A program made the translations under genes and the position numbers. Positions 48,075-56,600 of a stretch of DNA of 64,000 nucleotides are shown here, one piece after another; the stretch's first letter is position 1; each line of letters begins with the position of its first letter. This DNA is from JAEUJZ01 sp964460115 (lineage in GTDB: Bacteria; Myxococcota_A; Polyangia; Palsa-1104; JAEUJZ01), in contig CAYWPR010000020.1 of assembly GCA_964460115.1 (NCBI GenBank), forward strand, positions 1 to 64,000. Direction: 5' to 3'. Under the pieces are notes generated by a model. It made no database searches. It saw only the letters and a program-made list of their open reading frames with translations, and had not been told where the DNA came from.

Positions 48075-50552
48075 TCATTCCGGCGAAGTTTTTCTGGGAA
48101 TGTAGGCGGAAGCATCTTCGCGGCGCAGCCGAAAACGAAATCGCGTGTCTTGAGTCAGCGCCGCATAGCTGCCAAAAGCCGCTTCCGGATCGCGGACTGC
48201 ATCTAGGGGATCGCTTTCATCTTGTTCCGCGTCAAACTGCCGCAAAAGCCGATATCTGGTGTCGCGCTGCGCGGCAGTGCGCCCGGCCAAAAAAATGGTC
48301 GCGCGCAATTGCCGCGGCGATACGAACTGCCCGTGCGCGGCCCCGGCTGCCGTCGAAATGCTTTCGTTGATAAGCGTTCCGCCAAGGTCGTTGACGCCGC
48401 AGGAAAGCAGCGCTTGTGCATGCTCCAGACCCTGCTTGACCCACGACGCCTGAATATTGCGAAAGCTTCGCCCAAGCAGAATACGCGCAATCGCGTACAA
48501 GCGGGTCACTTCATCGTGCGAGGCCCCGGCGCGAAGCTCCGGAATCTGCTTGCGCACATGCATCGGAGCTTCCTTGTGCACAAAAGACAGCGGAACGAAC
48601 TCGGTAAAGCCGCCGGTGCGCTGCTGTATCGTTCGCAATGTATCGAGATGACGCAGGCGCTGCGCATCGCTTTCTATATGTCCAAACATCAGGGTCGAAG
48701 TCGTCGGCAGCCCGACTTCATGCGCAGAAGTGATGACTTCGATCCATTCGGCGGTGCTGATTCGGCCCGGAGCAATGCGCGCTCGCACGGCGTCGTCCAA
48801 AACTTCTGCCGAGGTACCCGGGAGAGAACCCAGACCCGCTTCTTTAAGAGCCTGTAGGTATTCGCGAAAAGAAAGCTTGGCCAGCCCGGCGCCGTACTTG
48901 ATTTCTTCCGGGGAAAAAGCATGCAGATGCAAAGATGGCACCGCGGCCTTGATAGCCCGACATAGGCGCAAGTACAGCTCGCCGTCGATTCCGGGGGCCA
49001 GGCCCGCCTGAATGCACACCTCGGTGGCTCCTAGCGCATGCGCTTGCACAGCGCGGCGCACGACTTCTTCTTCGCTTAGGAAATATCCTTGTTCGGAGCG
49101 CTGGGTCCGCGAAAACGCGCAGAAGCGGCAAGCTTTTACGCAAACATTGGTGAAGTTGATGTTGCGATTGACGACGTAGGTCACCGTGTCGCCAGCCTGC
49201 TCTTTGCGGAGCGCATCGGCGGTTTTGCACAGCGCGGTGAGATCGTCGCCCTCGACCTGGCACAGCGGCAGCGCTTCCTGCCAGCTAAGTTCCTGAGAGT
49301 TCAGACAGCGCTCAAGCAAGCTGCGGATTTCCGGCGAAGCTGCACCGAGCCACGAATTTTTCGATGCCGCGCTCGGCTCGGCGGCGCTGGGTATGGGCAG
49401 TAAAGACGTGCTTGTGGAAAGCCGCATGCGCGCCGCCTGGGTTTCGCTGCGCAGTTCTGGCGCCAAAAATTCCGGCCGATCGATGTAGCGATCGTAGATT
49501 GGCAAACGCGGAGACAGCGCAAAGCCGTGCTGCGCGCAGGTGGCGGCAAGCTCTGCAAGATGCGGCCACGGATGGCGCGGGTTGATGTAATCGGGCGTAA
49601 CCGGCGAAATTCCGCCAAAGTCGTTCAGGCCCGCGGAAAGCAGCAGTGCGGTGCTGGCCGAATTCAGGTTTGGCGGCGCCTGCACGCTAACTTCGGCATC
49701 CAGAATCAGCCGCGCCATGGCCACGGCGTGAGCGATTTCCAAATCCTCGGGCTCGGGCGCGGCGTGCATGGGAATGCCGGGGCGCGCGCGAAAATTCTGC
49801 ACAATGACTTCCTGAATGTGCCCGTAGGTGCGGTGTGATTTGCGAATCGCCAGCAGCGTGTCGATGCGCTCTTGCCGAGTTTCGCCGATGCCCAAAAGCA
49901 GACCGGTGGTAAAGGGAATTTGTAGCTGGCCCGCCTCGTCAAGCATGCGCAGCCGACGGTCCGGACGTTTATCGGGGGCGCGATGATGCGGCATGCCGGG
50001 AAGGCACAAGCGCGGACTGACATTTTCCAGCATCAAACCCAGGCTGACATTGACGGGCTTGAGGCGTGTCATGTCCTGCGCAGTCAGCACGCCGGCGTTG
50101 GTATGCGGAAGCAGCCCATGGCCAAGCGCCATGGTGCAAGCGCTGTGCAGATATTCGACAGTGCTTTTTTGACCAAAGCTTTGCAAAGTGCGGCGATAGG
50201 CCGAAAAAGCGCCCTCCGGTTTGTCTCCCAGGCAAAACAATGCCTCGATACAACCTTGAGCAGCGGCCTTGCCAAGTTGCGCCTCGACCTCATCGGGGCG
50301 CATGGTCCATTCGCCCTCGTCTCCGGGAGAACGGCGAAATGAACAATAATCGCAGCGGTTGCGGCAAAGATTTGTCAGCGGCAAAAACACTTTGGGCGAA
50401 AAGCTGATCCGTCGGCCATAGTGACGATCGCGTACCGTGGCCGCCGCCGCAAAAAGCGGAGGCAGTTCCGCGTGCGAAAGATTCGCCAATTGCGCAGACA
50501 CTTCATCGGTCAGGGGTTCACCGTCGAGATGACGGAGCAGCTCAAGCACCAT
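48075..50552 (-). CDS. fbiC: Fused CofG-CofH Fo synthase (FbiC type)
   Basis: 825 residues, two radical SAM domains. The N-terminal CofG part (about 20-385) has the cluster motif PLTNLCRNRCDYCSFRRSPG and EALFCLGDKPEGAFSAYRRT. The C-terminal CofH part (about 440-800) has VVNRNINFTNVCVKACRFCA, FSRTQRSEQGYFLSEEEVVR, GATEVCIQAGLAPGIDGELY and LPGTSAEVLDDAVRARIAPG. Together they make Fo (deazaflavin) from tyrosine and the ribityl-diaminouracil of riboflavin synthesis. The fused order CofG-CofH is that of actinobacterial FbiC; many other bacteria and archaea keep the genes apart. It converges on cofC. Confidence 0.95.
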   Translation of the reverse strand: MVLELLRHLDGEPLTDEVSAQLANLSHAELPPLFAAAATVRDRHYGRRISFSPKVFLPLTNLCRNRCDYCSFRRSPGDEGEWTMRPDEVEAQLGKAAAQGCIEALFCLGDKPEGAFSAYRRTLQSFGQKSTVEYLHSACTMALGHGLLPHTNAGVLTAQDMTRLKPVNVSLGLMLENVSPRLCLPGMPHHRAPDKRPDRRLRMLDEAGQLQIPFTTGLLLGIGETRQERIDTLLAIRKSHRTYGHIQEVIVQNFRARPGIPMHAAPEPEDLEIAHAVAMARLILDAEVSVQAPPNLNSASTALLLSAGLNDFGGISPVTPDYINPRHPWPHLAELAATCAQHGFALSPRLPIYDRYIDRPEFLAPELRSETQAARMRLSTSTSLLPIPSAAEPSAASKNSWLGAASPEIRSLLERCLNSQELSWQEALPLCQVEGDDLTALCKTADALRKEQAGDTVTYVVNRNINFTNVCVKACRFCAFSRTQRSEQGYFLSEEEVVRRAVQAHALGATEVCIQAGLAPGIDGELYLRLCRAIKAAVPSLHLHAFSPEEIKYGAGLAKLSFREYLQALKEAGLGSLPGTSAEVLDDAVRARIAPGRISTAEWIEVITSAHEVGLPTTSTLMFGHIESDAQRLRHLDTLRTIQQRTGGFTEFVPLSFVHKEAPMHVRKQIPELRAGASHDEVTRLYAIARILLGRSFRNIQASWVKQGLEHAQALLSCGVNDLGGTLINESISTAAGAAHGQFVSPRQLRATIFLAGRTAAQRDTRYRLLRQFDAEQDESDPLDAVRDPEAAFGSYAALTQDTRFRFRLRREDASAYIPRKTSPE

Positions 50553-50644
50553 GGCCGGATTATAGGCGATGTTGCCGCAAGGCGGCGCATCTCGCAGCTT
50601 TGCACCGATAGCCGGCTCGAAAAAAAAGTCTCTGGCGGCGGCGC

Positions 50645-53600
50645 TTAGCGTGGATGCAGGCGGCTAAAAAGCCCGGCGTGTTTGGGATCGATGAAAAATG
50701 CGGCAAGGTCGCGCAGGTCGGCTTCGCATTCGAAAAGCGGATCGGCGTCGGCCTGAGCGCTGTCGAGGCGCAGATAAGGACCGCCTGGCTCGTCGGTTTT
50801 AGGCGGAACTTGCGCGGCCGGCAGATCGACCGTGCGCAGCACGTTGGCCGCTGCCAAAAGATCGCCGCAAATCAAAAGCGCCGCACGCTGCAGGGTTCGA
50901 CGCACCGCGCGCCGCCAGACCACCGTTGAAAAGACCACGTCCGGCTGATCGCGAAAGACTTCGCCCAGGCGCTTGACTGTTCGATAGGGCAACTCGCGCT
51001 TCCAGGCGGCGACGTCTTCGGCCGGCATGCGAACATGACGCGGATGAAAAGCGCGCACTGCCAGCCCCAAAAGGTGCGACAGCTCATGGGCGGGCATGCA
51101 CTGCGCCAAAATGTATTCAGGCCGCAGTCCTTCAACGGCGCGGGCCAAAATGAACTGCACTTCGGCAAGCGGGCGCCGTCCAAGCGCCGGCGACACGATA
51201 AGTCCCGTCGGCATGCGCGCAAATATCTTGGGCAAAAGGTGCTGCTGCCAGCCCTGGCGGTACATTCCGCATCGCTGATTGCCAAGAACGCGGCAACACG
51301 TGCCAAATGTGCGTGCCACTTCGTCTGCCGAGGATTCCGAGCCCGGCACTTTGTCATTGCCGGCGACGCCAAAGCTGTCAAGGGGCGGCGCCTTCAAGCC
51401 GATGATGCCGTCCCAAAGCGCCGCCAGCACATCGCCAAGCAGGCGAGCCTCGGGCAAGGCAAAGCGGGCGTGCTCGGCCTCGTCCAGGCGCAAATTGGTC
51501 GGAATCGCGGTGGGGCTAGTCAGGGTAATGCGCGCGCTGTGCTCGGCAGAAAGCATGTGCAGCACTTGACCGATGCGCCAGGCCGCCCCGGCATTGCCCA
51601 CCCATTCTTCCAAGTGGTAAAGGCGCGCCAAAAGCGCCGTGTCGAGCGGCGATGCCAAAAGCAAGGCTTGCAGGTGTCCGCGCGTCCGGTCGCTGTCCTC
51701 CATGGAAATCACGTCGAGGGCGGCGCGGCGCAGCTCCATTTCAGTGGCTTGTCCGAGGTGGCGCGCTGCGGCAACGGCATGATCGAATGAAATCGCCGCG
51801 GCGGCCGTTTCATCCAGCCGCAACTGAGCGTCGGCCAACTGGCGCCACAGAAATACATACTGTTCCGCGGCCTTCTGGTTCGCACTTGGGTTGCCGGCGT
51901 TGGCATCGATGGGGGCAACGTTTTCCAGCATCACCCCGAGCATGGCCACCGCTTCGCTGTCGTCCAAAAGTGGTGCCAAGCGCATGAGTAGATTCAAGTC
52001 GCCGGGGACATAGCGCAGCGCTTTGAGCAAAAAGCCCTTGGCTTCAGGCGGCTGCTCCAGGGTCAGCGCGCACTCGGCCGCTTGTGCCAAAAATCGGCTT
52101 TTTTCGATGGGGTCGGTGGAGAGTTCAGCAAGCTGCTCGGCATAGGATTGCGCCTGCATTCGATCTCCGATGCGCTGCGCCGATTCCAAAAGCTGTCCCA
52201 GCAAGCGCCGCTGCAAACGCAAAAATTCCGGCGTCAGCGGAGTGACGGAAACCGGACGCAGTTCAGCCGTGTCGTCATTTTCGATGTTGCGGTTGTCGTC
52301 AGCGGCATTGATCACGGTCAAAGTGGGAATTTGCGCGTAGGCCGTGACCAAAAGTTCGTGCGCGCGCTGCGGGTCGGAAAGCCGGTCCAGGGCCAGTTGC
52401 GCACCCTGGGTGTAGGCATCCACGCCACCGGCAATATTGCCGGCCAAAAGGGCACGCTGCGCTCGGCCTTCCAGCAAAGCCAGCGCCTCGGCCGCGTCGA
52501 CGGCTTGGCCCTCTTCCAAAAGCAGGTCCAGATAGTGATCCGCCGCCGCGGCATGGCCTTTGTGCAAGCGCAGCGCCACCTGCAAAAGCTCACGCGCTTT
52601 TCCGGGATGGGCGATGGCGCGTTCGGCCTCGGCCGCGCGATCCAAAGCATCGGCCAGGCGCGCTGCAGTCAGCGGCGCCGGCAGGGGGTCTTTGGCATAG
52701 CGCAAAAGCCCGCCCAGGTACTTGGCGGCTTCCACATGTTCGCCAAGTTCGTAGGCGCTGTCGCCAAGCCATAATTGCTGCGCGATATCGCCCGGCGCAA
52801 GCTCCTCGGCCAGCAGCAAAGACTGGTAGGCGTTGCGCGCTTGTCCGGCGGCTTGGCGAATTTTCGCTTGACGGCGCAAGAGCGCAGCCCGCTCGGTCGG
52901 GCCGAGCGCGGTCGCGGCATTTAATGCCTGTTCCACCAAAGCATCTATGCGCTCGTAGTCGCCACGCGGCTGCCATAGATCAATAAGGGCATGCGTCGGC
53001 CCAAGCATGCCGGGCTGGGCCAAAAGGGCGGCTTCGAAATGCTGCTGGGCGACATCACGGCGACTCGAGCCTAGGGCCAAGTGTCCTAGGTATTCGTGCA
53101 TTTGCGCAACTCGGCTTGCCGATAAGCGGGCTGTCGAAAGTGCGCGCTGCGCGTATTTGGCCGCAGCGGCTTTGTCGTCGGTTTTTTGCTCCAGCAAAAA
53201 CAAAGCGAAAAGCACGTCGGCGTGCAAATCGAACAAAGTCGCCGCATCGGCATTGTCCAGCCTAGACAAAGCTTGCAAGAGCAGTCGGCGCGCGGCCGCT
53301 AGATCATTTAGGCTATCGACCAAGACGGCGGCAGCTTGCAGCTCGGCGTTTACCGCTTGTTCTTTGCTCGCAGCGATTTCGGCCAGGCGTATCAGCGTCT
53401 GCGCTTCCGCAGCTTTGTTGCCCGAGCGCCGATGCAGTTCGATAAGCTCGCGCAGCACTTTGTTGCCGTCAGAAGTCAGTTTGAAGGATTGCTCCAGCGC
53501 TTGCTGGGCGGCGGCCCAATCGCGCAGTTCCAGGTGGTGGCGGCTAACCCCTAACCAGCGCTCGGCCAAAAGGGCAGCATCTGCGCCGCTGTGCTCGGCG

Positions 53601-56600
53601 GAGCGTACACGCATTTGCGCCACGTCGCGGGCCGCGGCCACTTGGCCAATTGAATGCAGCAGCGATTCCTGCTTTTGCAAAAGTTCGTCATCTTGCGGAT
53701 GTAGCTGCACAAGCTCGCGAGAAATCTGCAGAAGCGCTGTATCTCGATTCGGCGGCGGCGCGGATTCGCTTGGTTCCGCGGATTCCTGGGCTTTTTGGCG
53801 CTGGCCAAGGACAAGTTCCAGCCGCTTTTGCAAAAGCGCGGTGCGTTCGGCAAGCAGGGCGGAATCGTCTTTGGGCGTCGCCATAAGCCGCTGCGTCAAA
53901 AGTGCATCGAGGCCGTCTAGATCGCTACGTTGCCGCAGCAGCCGCTCGGCGCCGGCCCAAGCGGCGTCGCGGTCGGCCTGCAGCTCGAGATTTTTGCTCA
54001 GCCCCGAATGGCTAAGCGCAGCATAGGCGCGGCTTAAAGCGGCCCGATAAAGCTCCAGGGCTTCGGCCGGCTGTTCCAGCTTGGTTTCGTAAAGGCTGGC
54101 CGCGGCCAAAAGCGCGCTTTGCGCCTTGTCGTCGGTTTCTGCTCGCTGCGCGGCATTTTTGTAGGCTTCGATGGCCCGCGCATAGGCGCGCTGTCCTTCG
54201 TGCAGGCGCGCCAAAAGCAGATGCGGGGTCGCAGCTTGATCATCGAGCGCGATGGCTTGATTGAGCGTCGCCAGCGCTTGGCCGACTTTGTTGATCTCGC
54301 GATAGACTTCGGCCAGATCGAGCAGCACCGAATACTGCGCCGCTGCCGAAAGCTGCGGCCGACGTTTTTCAAGCAGTGCGGCCAAATCGATAAGCCGTCG
54401 CTGCTGCCTATACAGCCGTTCCAAGCAGCTTACGGCGGCATCGGCGGTGCTCGGGTGTTTTAGCGCCTCTTGATAACGGCGTTCGGCCTGAGCCAGCCGG
54501 CCGCGGCGTTCATCGACTTGTCCAGCATCTAGCATCAACTGCGCCGCCAGCGTGGTGGCTCCGGCTTCGCTCAATTGGCCGGTGACGCTGTCAAGAAGGC
54601 CTACTAGCTTGCTGTTGCCCTCGCTGTCGCTGGGGGCGCCAAGCGCGATGCGGTCCAAAATGGCACGCACGCTGTGCTGTTCGGCGAGCAGCTCGCCATC
54701 GGGCTTGGCGACGACCAGTTCGGAAAGCGGCGGACCGGATTTACCCAGTTGACCAGACTGCGGCAAGCCGCTTGGAAAAAAGCACAGACGAAAAGCCAAG
54801 CCCGCGGCATCTAGAGCCCGCACAAAATCGCCGGCGCCGTATTGCCATTGCGAAGACAGATAAAGCAGGCGTTGGCGCAGTGCGCGCGGATTGCCAGCGA
54901 CAAGGCCACGCTCGGTGCGGGCGATTTCATCCCAAGCCAAAAGTCCGAGCTTCTGACCCAAGCGGTACAGCCGGCCGCGCATTTCAGCCTGGCCATCGCT
55001 GCCTTCCTCACATAGCCCCAAGGCCCTAAGACAGGCGCGTAGAGAGCGCTGCGGGTCGCCGCCGTGCTCATCCAGCCAGGCGGCGTGTTCACAGGCGATG
55101 TGCATGCGCCGAGCATCGCTATCGGCGCGCTCCATGCGGCGGGTATCCACCGAAACGGCTTCTTTGATCATGCCGGTCAGCGCCGCCAGGCGGTGAATCT
55201 CGCGGCTGGTTTCGGCAAAAATCTGATCGGCGGCCTGATTCTGGCTGTGATCGCGTTCGCCGCCCATCGTAAAGGCATGCAGGCGGTCGGTGAGGGCGCC
55301 GGAAAGGTCGCTCGCGACTTCTTCACGCAGGCGCGCTGAGGTGCCAAGCAATTGATGCAGACGCACGGCCGTTTCTTCGCCGCCGGCATCTTTGCGCTTG
55401 CACAGTTCATCGACGAGTCCGCGATACAAAAGCAGCAGATCGCGGACCATGCTGGCACCTTCGATGGCTTCGGAATCGTCCTCGTGGTTGGCTTTGCCGT
55501 AGGCGCTGACCAGCCGGCGCATTTCGGCCAAAAGCGCCGCTTCGCTGGAGTCGGAATTGGTGACGGCCAGGGCCGTCTCCGCGGTTTGCGGCAGGGCCCG
55601 CCGCAGCAGCTTGAAGCCGACTCCGGGCTGGTTCAGATGTTTTTCGTAGATCTCAGTGGCAGCCAGCGCCGAGTCTAAAGGCGGCGTGGTCTGCGCCGCG
55701 ATTGCCTGCTCGACGCGCGCCACATGCAAAGGACATAGCTGGCGCCACAGCCCATATTTTTCGGCGATGGCCGAAAGCTGCTCCATCGAAACGATGTGCG
55801 GCGCCAGATCATAAGCTTGTTGCCGCAGCGCAAAGCCGTCTGCCGGCTGGTTGAGCTTCTCTTCGTAGATCTGCGCCAGCTCGATCAAAATCATCGCGGC
55901 GGGCACGGCTTCGCTGTTGTAAAGGGCCATGCCCAGCCGACGTTGTCCGACAATCACCACTTCGGGCCAGCGTCCCTCGGCGATGAACATTTGGCTCATC
56001 TCTTCCAAGGTTTGCATGACCAGGAGCCGAACATTGGTCGCATCGGGCGTGTACGGCGGCAGCTCGGGAGCGATTTGTAAAAGGCGTTCGTAGGCCAAAA
56101 GGGCGCGATTGGTATCGCGGGCCCGCGTGCGCCACAGCGTGGCGATTTCCAGGGCCCGCTCAAGCCGCGCCACTGGTTCTTCGGTCAAAAGCAGCTCGCG
56201 CTCGGCATAGCGGGCGGCCTGATCAAAGTCGCCCATTTCTTCGTAAAGCGTGCGCAAACGCCGATGCACGCGCAGATCGACGGCGGGGCTTTCGGCTTGC
56301 ACCCGTTCGATAAGCGCAGCGGCTTGCTTGGGAGCAGAAAGGCGCTCGCTATAGACTTCGGAAAGTTCCAGCGCCGCGGTCAGGCGTTCGCGCGGCTGCA
56401 CCAAAGGCTCGGGGACGCGCAAAAAGTGATTGAGCACCTCTTGCAGCTCCGTCCATTCGCCGCGCCGGCGATACAGCTTGCGCAAGCCGATAAGCGCTTC
56501 GGTGTCATCGGGAGAGCGAGCCAGAACTTCGCGAAAGGCGCGTACGCTCTTGTCGAGCAGCGCCGAATCGCTAGACGCGTGCAAAGTCAGCCGGCCAAGC

